Shown here one piece after another: positions 40,082 through 48,220 of a DNA stretch of 64,000 bases (the first letter of the stretch is position 1; each line of letters opens with the position of its first letter). Source of the stretch: Candidatus Uhrbacteria bacterium (GTDB lineage: Bacteria; Patescibacteriota; Patescibacteriia; 2-12-FULL-60-25); the NCBI GenBank assembly GCA_016222815.1, contig JACRQE010000004.1, forward strand, positions 1-64,000. The letters run 5' to 3'. Position numbers and translations under genes: made by a program. A model generated the notes under the pieces. That model searched no databases and was not told the origin of the DNA. It saw nothing but the letters and a program-made list of their open reading frames with translations.

Positions 40082-40690
40082 ATGGCCGAACCAACCGTCG
40101 ACCACCCAATCGTCCGCGTCGTCTGCAGGAGCCTCTCGCCCATGCTCCAAGATTTCAACTTCTGCATGGTCTCTACCGATCGCATGACGGGAAAATGGCG
40201 CAAGCAGTACGAGGAACTGCCGCGCAGGAATCGCGCGTCGTTCACGCTCTATCGCGGACCGAAAGGTGAACTCGGCATCTCCTTCGAGATGTTGAACGCC
40301 GCTTTGCGTCATGCGATGGCGGAACAGAAAAAAAGAGGGATTGAACCAGTCATCATCAGCATGCCGTTCGATGACTTCATCCCCTTCGACGCTGATTCGC
40401 TCCACCCTGACTGGGATCATCCGACTGAATCGAAAAACAACATCCGCGATGGTTGGGTACCGGATGTTCGGGCGACTCGCCAAGGGAAAAGTACGCGAGC
40501 GAAATTTCCCACTTGGGGATTCACGGCCCATGTTCACGTCCCGTCCGTAGACGAAAAATCTCTCGAGGCGGTACGCATCTTGTTCAACTACGCCGGCCTC
40601 TTGTTTGGCCTTGGCGCCTATCGCCCCTCCCAAGGCGGTCCCTTCGGCACTTTCACGGTAAAAGAAGTCGCGGCAGAAACGCCGAAATGA
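40082..40690 (+). CDS. Protein of unknown function (202 aa)
   Basis: Soluble and mixed alpha/beta, with no membrane segment. Notable: an N-terminal strand region (HPIVRVVCRSLSPMLQDFNF), a central PVIISMPFDDFIPFDADSLH, and a Gly-rich end LGAYRPSQGGPFGTFTV. That last motif is reminiscent of some phage and RNA-binding proteins, but not enough to name a family. ATG 40082 has GGAG 7 bases upstream. Own promoter and terminator: another single-gene unit. No phage genes surround it. Confidence 0.75.
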   Translation: MAEPTVDHPIVRVVCRSLSPMLQDFNFCMVSTDRMTGKWRKQYEELPRRNRASFTLYRGPKGELGISFEMLNAALRHAMAEQKKRGIEPVIISMPFDDFIPFDADSLHPDWDHPTESKNNIRDGWVPDVRATRQGKSTRAKFPTWGFTAHVHVPSVDEKSLEAVRILFNYAGLLFGLGAYRPSQGGPFGTFTVKEVAAETPK

Positions 40691-40719
40691 ACTTCCAACA
40701 TCCTCCAATCCCGTCCGCC

Positions 40720-40750
40720 CTCCCCGGCGGACGTTATGTTTTCATATACA
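40720..40750 (+). terminator. Terminator of the 202-aa gene
   Basis: CGTCCGCC/GGCGGACG stem, then TTATGTTTTC. Confidence 0.85.
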
Positions 40751-40780
40751 AAAATACCCCCATCGCTGGGGATATTTTTC
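40750..40780 (-). terminator. Terminator of the tRNA transcript
   Basis: Minus-strand ATATCCCC, a 7-base loop, GGGGTAT, then TTTTTG. It lies right after the tRNA CCA end. Confidence 0.75.
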
Positions 40781-40858
40781 TGGCGGGTCGGAAGGGATTC
40801 GAACCCTCGATCTTCTCCGTGACAGGGAGACGTGTTAACCGGGCTACACCACCGACCC
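40781..40858 (-). tRNA. tRNA-Asp (GTC)
   Basis: Full cloverleaf on the minus strand: acceptor GGGTCGG/CCGACCC, D-arm with GTAGCCCGGTTAACAC, anticodon arm TCTCC-CTGTCAC-GGAGA giving GTC, T-arm GAGGG-TTCGAAT-CCCTT, and an encoded CCA. A terminator hairpin follows. The tRNA-like copy at 40883-40954 is upstream in the same transcript. Confidence 0.95.
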
Positions 40859-40882
40859 ATGATATCTTCAATTTTAATCTAC

Positions 40883-40954
40883 GAACTTGAGATTCGAACC
40901 CTCGATCTCCCCGGTGTCCACCGGGGCGTGTTAACCGGGCTACACCACCGACCC
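40883..40954 (-). pseudogene. Degenerate tRNA copy derived from tRNA-Asp
   Basis: The 5' half is identical to the neighbouring tRNA-Asp (GGGTCGGTGGTGTAGCCCGG onward), and the T-loop GAGGGTTCGAATC is kept. But the 3' acceptor strand (AAGTTCG) does not pair with GGGTCGG, the T-stem is broken, and no CCA follows. The anticodon arm is different and has an 8-base loop GTGGACAC closed by CCCCG/CGGGG. Most likely a partial duplicate; a functional unusual tRNA is unlikely because of the open acceptor stem. Confidence 0.65.
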
Positions 40955-40974
40955 AGGGTGGCTCAAATTGTGAG

Positions 40975-41006
40975 CGTATATTGCCCGACTTCCTCGAATT
41001 CGTCAA
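40975..41006 (-). promoter_or_regulatory. Promoter of the tRNA transcript
   Basis: Minus-strand TTGACG (41001-41006), then AATATA (40977-40982, 18-bp spacer) or TATACG (40975-40980, 20-bp spacer). It lies about 20 bases upstream of the tRNA copy. Confidence 0.55.
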
Positions 41007-41044
41007 CCCCGCATTTAGCCTGACGAAAGCCCGTTAAAATAGTC

Positions 41045-41310
41045 TTCCGAAAAGAAAAACCCCGCCCTGGTAATAGCGCGGAGTCTTTCCCTCGTTTGCA
41101 CGTTCGGTTTTATCCGAAGTGGTCCCATGATGCCATGGACTCAAAGGGAATGCAAGCCCTGCCGTTCGCAAACGGCGGGGCAAGCCACTCCCGTTTTAGG
41201 CCCTTACAATCGCCAATAAACACGGTAATCCCGGGGTATTAGAAGCGGCTGGATCCATTCCATGTTCCGACCAAAACGATGTTAACTCCGCGGAGTTTTC
41301 CACAACCCTA
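41045..41310 (-). ncRNA. Candidate structured RNA downstream of ppsA
   Basis: The 300-bp gap between the ppsA stop and the tRNA promoter holds no gene. The minus strand has a large hairpin GGGA...GCCC-GCCGTT-TGCG-AACGGC-GGGC...TCCC (about 41140-41190), a TTCGG/CCGAA hairpin, and a terminal CTCCGC/GCGGGG stem followed by TTTTTC (about 41055-41085). A weak TTAACA-17-TGGAAT promoter could start it near 41260. It could be a roughly 200-nt regulatory RNA (6S-like length) or only the ppsA 3' untranslated region with terminator. No known class recognised. Confidence 0.4.
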
Positions 41311-41324
41311 AAGATGATTATTCT

Positions 41325-43751
41325 CTACTTTTTCATCTTCAACTCGGTCTGCGCAACCCGTTTCGCCATCTTGATGACCGAATCAGGATTGAGCGAAATA
41401 CTGTCTATGCCTTGGCGCACCAAGAATTCCGTGAACTCCGGGAAATCAGATGGCGCTTGCCCGCAGATTCCGACTTTGATTTTTTTCTTCTTGGCGACTT
41501 TGATGACATGTTCGAGCGACATGAGCACCGCCGGACTCAATTCATCATACAAGCGGCTGACCAACGCCGAGTCGCGGTCCACGCCGAGCGTCAGCTGCGT
41601 CAGGTCATTCGAACCGATGGAGAATCCGTCGAACAACTCGGCGAATTCATCGGCCAAGATGATGTTCGACGGGATTTCGACCATCACATAAACCTTGAGT
41701 CCGTCTTTGCCACGCTTGAGTCCGGCCTTGGCCATGGCGGTGAGCACCTTCTTCCCCTCCTCCGGCGTGCGGCAGAACGGAATCATGGCCACCACGTTCT
41801 TGAGCCCCATCTCGTCGCGCACTTTCTTGATGGCTGCGCATTCGAGCGCGAATGCCTCGGCGTATTTCCCTTCGTAATACCGCGAGGCACCGCGCCAGCC
41901 GATCATCGGATTCGCTTCCTGCGGTTCATACCCCTCACCGCCGATGAGTTTGGCGTACTCGTTGGTCTTGAAATCCGAAGTACGTACGATGACTTCGTGC
42001 GGATAAAAAGCCGCGCCCAGCATCCCGATGCCTTCGGCCAACTTGTCCACGAAGTATCTGCTCTTGTCGCGGTAGCCAATGGTCAATTCTTCGATTTTAT
42101 TTTTTAAATCTTCATCCTCAAGTTTCTTGAAATTCATCAGCGCTAACGGATGGATTTTGATGTAATCCGTGAATATGAATTCCGTCCGCGCCAACCCCAC
42201 GCCGGATTGCGGCAGGAAAGAGTACTCGAAGGCCTGTTCCGGCACCGCCAGGTTCAGCATGATGCGGGTCTTGGTCGCTTTCAGGCCTTTTACCCTCTGA
42301 CGGCTTATCTTGAACCGCAATTTCCCCTGATACACCCTGCCCGTCTCGCCTTCGGCGCATGATACAGTCAAATCCTGTCCATTCTTCAGCGACTTGATGC
42401 CGTCCCCCACGCCGACCACGGCCGGCGTCCCCAACTCGCGGCTCACGATAGCCGCATGGCAGGTCCTCCCGCCGCTCGCGGTCACGATGGCCGCTGCGCG
42501 TTTCATGATCGGCACCCAATCCGGATCCGTCATCTCCGCGACCAGGACCTCGCCATCTTTGAAGGACGACATTTCTGCCGCGCTTTTGATGAGATGCGCT
42601 TTGCCGGTCGCGATCTTCGAGCCGATGGCCAAACCCTCGGCCAAGACTTTAGAGCGTTTCTCCAGCTCGTAATCCACGATGACATCCAAATCCTTCCTGG
42701 CCTGCACGGTCTCGGGACGGGCCTGGACGATGAACAGCTCCCCGGTCTTGCCGTCTTTTGCCCATTCGATGTCCATCGGCCTGTCCGTCTTGGCCAGCTT
42801 GGAATAATACTTTTCGATTTGCATCCCCCACCGCGCCAGTTTCAGGATCTCATCGTCGTTCAGGCACGGCCGTTCGCGATCCGCCGTCGGGACGGCCGCA
42901 GTCTTGGTCGGCGATGTCCCCTCAAGGCTGTAGATTATCTTGGTTTCCTTGCTCCCCAGTTTCCGTCCGATGATCGGCCGGTAGCCTTGGGCCAGCGTCG
43001 ACTTGTGGACGTAGAACTGATCGGGCGTGACCTTCCCCTGCACCACGCTTTCACCCAAGCCCCAGGCCGCGTTTATGATGATCACTTCGCGGAAACCGGT
43101 CTCCGTATCGATGGTGAACATGACCCCGGCAGACGCCAAATCGGACCTCACCATGCGCTGGACGCCGACCGACAGCGCCACTTTCATATGATCGAAGCCT
43201 TGCTCGACGCGATAGACAATCGCCCGGTTGGTGAAGAGCGAAGCCATGCACCGCTTGACCGCGTCCAACAGCGCCTCATTGCCTTTGATGTTGAGGAACG
43301 ATTCCTGCTGGCCGGCGAATGATGCGCCCGGTAAATCTTCGGCCGTGGCCGAAGACCGGACCGCTACCTCGCACGAGCTCTTTCCGGTGCACAGCTTGGC
43401 ATATGATTTGACGACTTGCCTGGCCAGGTCTTTCGGGATTTCCGCATCCAAGATCATGCCTCTGACCCGTGCTCCGCGCGCTTCCAGTTCGTTGATGTCT
43501 TTGATGTCCAAGCCCTTCAGCGCCGCGGTGATCGGCTTGCGGAGATCGGCAGCATCCAAAAAGCGCCAATAAGCCTCGGCCGTGGTCGCGAAACCGTCCG
43601 GGATGGGGACGCCTCGCGGCCGGAGCTTGCGGTACATTTCTCCGAGCGACGCGTTCTTGCCCCCGACCTGGGCGACCTTGCCCAAATCCAACCGCGAGAA
43701 CGGCAGGACCAACGGACCCGCAGCCGCATTACCATCTTTTTTGGTGGCCAT
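41325..43751 (-). CDS. ppsA: Phosphoenolpyruvate synthase
   Basis: 808 residues, usual length about 790. It makes phosphoenolpyruvate from pyruvate and ATP. The N-terminal ATP-grasp domain (VGGKNASLGEMYRKL, VRSSATAEDLPGASFAGQQE, AAWGLGESVVQG) is followed by the phospho-His domain (GGRTCHAAIVSRELGTPAVV) and the PEP-binding barrel (GVGLARTEFIF, IPFCRTPEEGKKVLTAMAKA, VMVEIPSNIILADEFAELFD, GSNDLTQLTLGVDRDS, ICGQAPSDFPEFTEFLV). All catalytic residues seem present. With pyk on the same strand nearby, it allows both directions of the PEP-pyruvate step. MATKKDG (43751) is chosen as the start; upstream codons are out of family. Confidence 0.96.
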   Translation of the reverse strand: MATKKDGNAAAGPLVLPFSRLDLGKVAQVGGKNASLGEMYRKLRPRGVPIPDGFATTAEAYWRFLDAADLRKPITAALKGLDIKDINELEARGARVRGMILDAEIPKDLARQVVKSYAKLCTGKSSCEVAVRSSATAEDLPGASFAGQQESFLNIKGNEALLDAVKRCMASLFTNRAIVYRVEQGFDHMKVALSVGVQRMVRSDLASAGVMFTIDTETGFREVIIINAAWGLGESVVQGKVTPDQFYVHKSTLAQGYRPIIGRKLGSKETKIIYSLEGTSPTKTAAVPTADRERPCLNDDEILKLARWGMQIEKYYSKLAKTDRPMDIEWAKDGKTGELFIVQARPETVQARKDLDVIVDYELEKRSKVLAEGLAIGSKIATGKAHLIKSAAEMSSFKDGEVLVAEMTDPDWVPIMKRAAAIVTASGGRTCHAAIVSRELGTPAVVGVGDGIKSLKNGQDLTVSCAEGETGRVYQGKLRFKISRQRVKGLKATKTRIMLNLAVPEQAFEYSFLPQSGVGLARTEFIFTDYIKIHPLALMNFKKLEDEDLKNKIEELTIGYRDKSRYFVDKLAEGIGMLGAAFYPHEVIVRTSDFKTNEYAKLIGGEGYEPQEANPMIGWRGASRYYEGKYAEAFALECAAIKKVRDEMGLKNVVAMIPFCRTPEEGKKVLTAMAKAGLKRGKDGLKVYVMVEIPSNIILADEFAELFDGFSIGSNDLTQLTLGVDRDSALVSRLYDELSPAVLMSLEHVIKVAKKKKIKVGICGQAPSDFPEFTEFLVRQGIDSISLNPDSVIKMAKRVAQTELKMKK

Positions 43752-43765
43752 AGTGTTTTGGATTT

Positions 43766-44815
43766 TCACTTGAACGGATTCTGGGGCGTTACCTGCTCGC
43801 ACATCCCGTCGATTTCCTCGCCCGTGAACATGCCTTTGAGCAGCCCTTTGAGTATCTTCTTCTTCGTCGCCGCGTCCCACAAGGCATCGGGACCGCCCGG
43901 CGGTTTGTTCTCTGACCAAGCGGCAAAAATATCGGCCAAACGTTTGAGCGGGACTTTGACCAGCACGATATCCTCAATCCGCGAGCCGCTCTGTAACGCG
44001 CGGATTTTCGCTTCCTGGAGTTTTTTGAGTTTCCGTGCCCGTCGGCTGGCGATTGTGAACTGTATGCCGATCATCTTATCGTCTTCCGAACCCTCCACCG
44101 CCACGCCACGTCTCCTGAGTTTTACCCTGATTAGGAAATCCGAACTCAGCTCGATGTCCTCATAGACATTTGAAGTCTCGATCTCGAACGGTAGCTGGCC
44201 GTCGAGCGAAAGCTTGCGCAAGAACGAATAGACCATGCGCTCGGCCAAATGGCCCTGCTGGCTCATGCCTTCGCGGTCTTTTATTAATCCGTTGTAACCG
44301 CCCTTGAACCGCGGATTCGTCATATCGCTCTGCTGTTTGTCTATGGCGATCTGCCGGTCCAATTCCCGCCGCAAAAGACGCTTGGCTTTTTCGATGAAAT
44401 ATTTCTTGCGCACTGACCGCGGGACCGTCTCGGAATCCAGTACGTATTCCACATCCCAGATGCCGTCGGTCAAAAGCGCCCCCAGGCTCACCGGTTCGCT
44501 TGTCCCATCCGATTTTTCCCACACATAATACTGCCCGTTGAACTTGATGCGCCGGGCGCCCGGTTCGAACTCTTGTTCTTTAGCGTCGATGCCCTTGAGC
44601 CGGGATTCCAGCCATTCTATTATGCGTTGTTTCTCTTTTTGCAGAGCCAGGATCTGACGCACGTTCTCAGGCTTCAATCCGCGTCTTTCCGCGATCCACT
44701 CCAAACCCAACTCATCATAAAAACGCAGATAGGATTCGGTCGCATCTTCGGCGCCCGGTTTCCTGATGGCTTGCCGCCTGACTTCCTTGAGCGCCTGTTT
44801 GAATCCCGGTTCCAT
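43766..44815 (-). CDS. Conserved-looking protein of unknown function (349 aa)
   Basis: A helical N-terminal third (about 1-70) precedes an alpha/beta core (KFNGQYYVWEKSDGTSEPVS; GHLAERMVYSFLRKLSLDGQ; PFEIETSNVYEDIELSSDFL; MIGIQFTIASRRARKLKKLQ). The order HLAER, SSDFL, IQFTI could be read as a PD-(D/E)xK-like nuclease core (E, D, Q-x-T), but this is weak. There is no signal or membrane segment. It lies between pyk and ppsA with gaps under 20 bases, hence the same operon, though no metabolic function is apparent. Confidence 0.8.
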   Translation of the reverse strand: MEPGFKQALKEVRRQAIRKPGAEDATESYLRFYDELGLEWIAERRGLKPENVRQILALQKEKQRIIEWLESRLKGIDAKEQEFEPGARRIKFNGQYYVWEKSDGTSEPVSLGALLTDGIWDVEYVLDSETVPRSVRKKYFIEKAKRLLRRELDRQIAIDKQQSDMTNPRFKGGYNGLIKDREGMSQQGHLAERMVYSFLRKLSLDGQLPFEIETSNVYEDIELSSDFLIRVKLRRRGVAVEGSEDDKMIGIQFTIASRRARKLKKLQEAKIRALQSGSRIEDIVLVKVPLKRLADIFAAWSENKPPGGPDALWDAATKKKILKGLLKGMFTGEEIDGMCEQVTPQNPFK

Positions 44816-44822
44816 GTTCTTT

Positions 44823-46271
44823 TCAGACTTTCCTGATTTCGACGAGGTTGACCCTGCCCGAGACTCCGACCGGATCGCCGGCCACGATGATCAGGTCTTC
44901 GCCTTTGTTGATTTTCTTGGATTTCTTGAGGTAACCGAGCGACCTTTCCACCAATTCTTCCACGCTCTGGCATTTGGGCAGCATGAACGGCACCACACCC
45001 CAAGATAAGTTGAGTTGGCGCTGGACTCGTTCATCGTCGGTCGCGACGAAAATCGGCAATTCCGGACGATGTCGGCTAACCAATCTGCCCGTGTCACCCG
45101 ACATCGAAGCCACCAAAATCCCTTTCGCGCCCACATCCTTGGCCAGGATCTTGGCCACCTGGGACACCGCCTCATCCGTGGTCTGCTTCTTCTTGTTTTC
45201 GAACGGATTTTCCAGATCATCATAATGCGAGGACTCGGTCTCGCGGATGACCTTGGCCATGGTTTCGACCGATTCCAAAGGATGCTTGCCGCTCGCCGTC
45301 TCGCCCGAAAGCATGACTGCATCCGTATGGTCGATGACCGCGTTGGCGATGTCCGAAACCTCGGCGCGCGTCGGCCTGGGGTTGCGGATCATGGAATCCA
45401 GCATCTGGGTGGCCACGATGACCGGCTTGGCCGCGGCCAGGCATTTGTCTATCAACCGCTTCTGGATGAGCGGCACTTCCTCGGCCCGCATCTCGATGCC
45501 CAAATCGCCGCGCGCCACCATGATGCCATCGACCGCTTCGATTATCTCGTCGATGTTCTCTACGGCTTCGCCTTTCTCGATTTTGGCGATTATCCGTATC
45601 GGATGGTCGATGCCGCTCTCGATGTCCAGTTCCTCTTCGTATTGTTTTATCAGGAAACGCAAATCGAAAATATCTTTGGCGGTGCGCACGAAGCTCAATG
45701 CCACCCAATCCACGTTCTGGGAAATACCGAACTTCACGTCATCCTTGTCCTTATCGCTCATGGCCGAAGCCGAAACCGCTGTTTCCGGAAGGTTCATGCC
45801 CTTATGCGACAACAAAACACCGCCGTCGATGATTTCGCACGTCACATCCTGTCCCTGGACCGACAGTACCCGGCCGGCCAACAAACCATCATCGAACAAC
45901 AGGCGTTCGCCCGGTTTCACGTCCTCGTGCAGCTTGGCATAAGTCACCGGCAGTTTGCGCGGAATGTCGGCTTCGCCCGTAGTGAACACGACCTTATCGC
46001 CGGTTTTCAACGTCACGCCCTCCGGCGGCAGCTCACCGACCCGGATTTTCGGTCCCTGCAGGTCCTGTAGGATGGCTATCGGCTCTTCCATCTCCCGCGA
46101 AATCGCGCGTATCTTTTCGATCATCTTGGCATGGTCTTCATGCGTCCCATGCGAAAAATTCAAACGTGCCACGTTCATCCCGGCTTTGACCAATTCCCCT
46201 ATCTGTTCAGCGGTATTCGAGGCCGGTCCCAGTGTACACACGATCTTAGTCCGTTTTATCGGTTTTGGCAT
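44823..46271 (-). CDS. pyk: Pyruvate kinase
   Basis: 482 residues. It converts phosphoenolpyruvate and ADP to pyruvate and ATP. Motifs: TKIVCTLGPASNTAEQIGEL, MNVARLNFSHG, ILQDLQGPKIRVGEL, the active-site IIAKIEKGEAVENIDEI, GIMVARGDLGIEM, VIVATQMLDSMI and TRAEVSDIANAVIDHTDAVM. The C-terminal domain ends VNLVEIRKV. The start MPKPIKRTKIV (46271) is taken; an upstream in-frame extension is not typical. First gene of a minus-strand set with the 349-aa protein gene and ppsA. A GTAGGGGC palindrome stands 40 bases upstream. Confidence 0.97.
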   Translation of the reverse strand: MPKPIKRTKIVCTLGPASNTAEQIGELVKAGMNVARLNFSHGTHEDHAKMIEKIRAISREMEEPIAILQDLQGPKIRVGELPPEGVTLKTGDKVVFTTGEADIPRKLPVTYAKLHEDVKPGERLLFDDGLLAGRVLSVQGQDVTCEIIDGGVLLSHKGMNLPETAVSASAMSDKDKDDVKFGISQNVDWVALSFVRTAKDIFDLRFLIKQYEEELDIESGIDHPIRIIAKIEKGEAVENIDEIIEAVDGIMVARGDLGIEMRAEEVPLIQKRLIDKCLAAAKPVIVATQMLDSMIRNPRPTRAEVSDIANAVIDHTDAVMLSGETASGKHPLESVETMAKVIRETESSHYDDLENPFENKKKQTTDEAVSQVAKILAKDVGAKGILVASMSGDTGRLVSRHRPELPIFVATDDERVQRQLNLSWGVVPFMLPKCQSVEELVERSLGYLKKSKKINKGEDLIIVAGDPVGVSGRVNLVEIRKV

Positions 46272-46311
46272 ATTGACCCCAATTGTACCTGCGGCGCTAA
46301 TCCATAGCAAA

Positions 46312-46340
46312 GTAGAGGCGGGTTTCAAACACGCCCCTAC
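46312..46340. repeat. GTAGGGGC-family palindrome, copy 7
   Basis: GTAGAGGCGGGTTTCAAACA then CGCCCCTAC; imperfect inner pairing. It lies between the htrA stop and the pyk start. Confidence 0.65.
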
Positions 46341-46356
46341 AAGTTACAAGTTTCTT

Positions 46357-47604
46357 TTATTCCGTTTTCAATTCTTCAAGCTTCAACGTCACTTCTTTCT
46401 CCTCTCCGGCATGCGAAATCTTGAGTTTTATCTCGTCTCCTACAACGTGGCGGCCGATGAGCGAAGACAGCGAATGCCCGTCCTCAACCTTCACCCCGTC
46501 GATTTCCAAGATGATGTCGTTTTCTTTTATTCCGGCTTTATCCGCCGGACTTCCCGGAGATACGGCCAGTTCGCTCTTCTGGTTGCCGCGCACGACCAAA
46601 GCGCCGTAATCGACTTTGAGCTGGTTGTTCTTTACATATTCGGGCGTCACCATGACATACCTCACGCCCATGTACGGCCTGACGATGTGCCCGAACTTTT
46701 GGATGCTGTCCAGGTCTCTCTTCACGGCCGACGCCGGTATGGCGAAACCCAATGACTGCCCGCGGTCCGAGACCGCCGTGTTGATGCCTACGACTTTCCC
46801 GCCCAAATCCAATAGTGGTCCGCCGGAATTCCCAGGATTGATGGCTGCGTCGGTCTGGATAGCCTCATCTATGACCTCCGTGCCTGCGCCATTGCCCGCC
46901 ACGATCCTTCGGTTCAAGCCGGAAATCACGCCGCGCGTCACCGTGTTGTTGAACTGGTCCAGGGCATTGCCGATGGCGATGACCGATTGGCCCGGCTGTA
47001 ATCCGTCAGAATCCCCGACCGAAAGATACGGGAAATCGCTGCCTTCGACTTTCAGGAACGCCAAGTCAAGCACCGGATCCACGGCCACCACTTTGGCCGG
47101 ATACGTCTTGCCCGAAAAAGTCCTGACTTTGAATTCCAATTTGTCCTCGGCGACTTGCGAATTCTGAACCACGTGCTTGTTGGTCGCGATCAACCCGTCT
47201 GCGGTCACGAAAAATCCCGATCCCCCGGCTATCTGTACCGTGCCCGTGGCTGAACCCCGGACCGGCTGCTGTTCCGGCATCGGGCTGAATAAACCGCTGA
47301 ACGGGTCATACTGGATGCTGTTCCTGGCCTGTTTTTGCACTGGCGCAAGGACCGCAACGGCCACGACCGCCGCCTGGCTGCGCTTGACTACGCTAACCGC
47401 CTCATCGCTGTCGGAAGCGACAAATGATCGAGGTTGTGCGCTCACCGGTTGCGGTGCCTGCTTTTTCACGAATAATCCCGCAGGGAAGACATCTTGGAAT
47501 TGCGGAGCGAACCATGTCAGGGCAAAAAATACGCCCGTACTGACCAGGATGGCGGTCACAGCAGACGCCGCGACCGAAACAAGGAGATTGTTTTTTTCTG
47601 TCAT
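46357..47604 (-). CDS. htrA: HtrA/DegP-type membrane-anchored serine protease
   Basis: 415 residues. An N-terminal anchor (VSVAASAVTAILVSTGVFFA) and linker precede a trypsin-like domain with catalytic His (GLIATNKHVVQNS), Asp (DPVLDLAFLKVEG) and Ser (INPGNSGGPLLDL), then one PDZ domain (about 320-415, SPADKAGIKENDIILEIDGV). It degrades or refolds damaged extracytoplasmic proteins. One PDZ fits DegS/HtrA of monoderms rather than two-PDZ DegP. ATG 47604 is chosen because MTEKNNLL gives the short basic n-region. It follows nrdR on the same strand. Confidence 0.95.
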   Translation of the reverse strand: MTEKNNLLVSVAASAVTAILVSTGVFFALTWFAPQFQDVFPAGLFVKKQAPQPVSAQPRSFVASDSDEAVSVVKRSQAAVVAVAVLAPVQKQARNSIQYDPFSGLFSPMPEQQPVRGSATGTVQIAGGSGFFVTADGLIATNKHVVQNSQVAEDKLEFKVRTFSGKTYPAKVVAVDPVLDLAFLKVEGSDFPYLSVGDSDGLQPGQSVIAIGNALDQFNNTVTRGVISGLNRRIVAGNGAGTEVIDEAIQTDAAINPGNSGGPLLDLGGKVVGINTAVSDRGQSLGFAIPASAVKRDLDSIQKFGHIVRPYMGVRYVMVTPEYVKNNQLKVDYGALVVRGNQKSELAVSPGSPADKAGIKENDIILEIDGVKVEDGHSLSSLIGRHVVGDEIKLKISHAGEEKEVTLKLEELKTE

Positions 47605-47647
47605 ATCTTGTGGATTAATTGTTCTTGATTCAAAAATACGGCTTGGC

Positions 47648-48163
47648 TCAAATCTTGAGCCTATTCCCTTCATCTACGACTGTTTTTTCCTTTTTGGTTC
47701 CTTTTTTTCTGGACCGCGCATTCAAAGACTCCAATTCGCGTGTGAACGACTCGATGTCCGCGAACTGGCGATAGACCGAAGCGAAGCGGATATACGCGAT
47801 TTCATCAAAACTCTTCAACCTGTCCATCACGATTTCGCCGATTTCCCGGCTGGTCAATTCATCCGTTTTTTTCCGTTGGATATCCCGCTCGATCCCGTTC
47901 AGCAGCGTCCTGAAAGCCGAGTCCGTGTATGGCCGTTTCTGCAATGAACGCCTTATCCCCTGCGAAAGTTTGTCGCGCGAATACGTTTCGCGTCCTCCGT
48001 CCCGTTTCACCACGGTCAAATCCAAAAGCTCCACCTCTTCGCCGGTGGAAAAACGATAACTGCACTTTTCGCATTCCCGGCGCCGCCGAATAGCCGAACC
48101 TTCGGCAGAGAGCCGCGTATCGATGACTTTTGTGTCTGTATGGCCGCACACGGGACAATGCAT
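47648..48163 (-). CDS. nrdR: Transcriptional repressor NrdR
   Basis: 171 residues. An N-terminal zinc ribbon (MHCPVCGHTDTKVIDTR, later RRRECEKCSYRFSTGEEVEL) and an ATP-cone domain (VVKRDGGRETYSRDKLSQGI, RRSLQKRPYTDSAFRTLLNG) are complete. In other bacteria NrdR represses ribonucleotide reductase genes by sensing dATP/ATP. No nrd genes are in the window. The basic tail (RSRKKGTKKEKTV) is longer than usual. It lies between ftsZ and htrA. Confidence 0.96.
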   Translation of the reverse strand: MHCPVCGHTDTKVIDTRLSAEGSAIRRRRECEKCSYRFSTGEEVELLDLTVVKRDGGRETYSRDKLSQGIRRSLQKRPYTDSAFRTLLNGIERDIQRKKTDELTSREIGEIVMDRLKSFDEIAYIRFASVYRQFADIESFTRELESLNARSRKKGTKKEKTVVDEGNRLKI

Positions 48164-48220
48164 AAAAAAGCTTGAAGCTCGAAACTTAAAGCCTAATCAT
48201 TTGAGCTTTAACCTATCTTA

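Noticed and set aside
40883-40954. Functional second tRNA
   Set aside because: Acceptor and T stems do not pair and no CCA follows; listed as a degenerate copy instead.
45015-46070. Plus-strand frame of 351 codons
   Set aside because: Antisense shadow of pyruvate kinase with Arg/His-rich composition.
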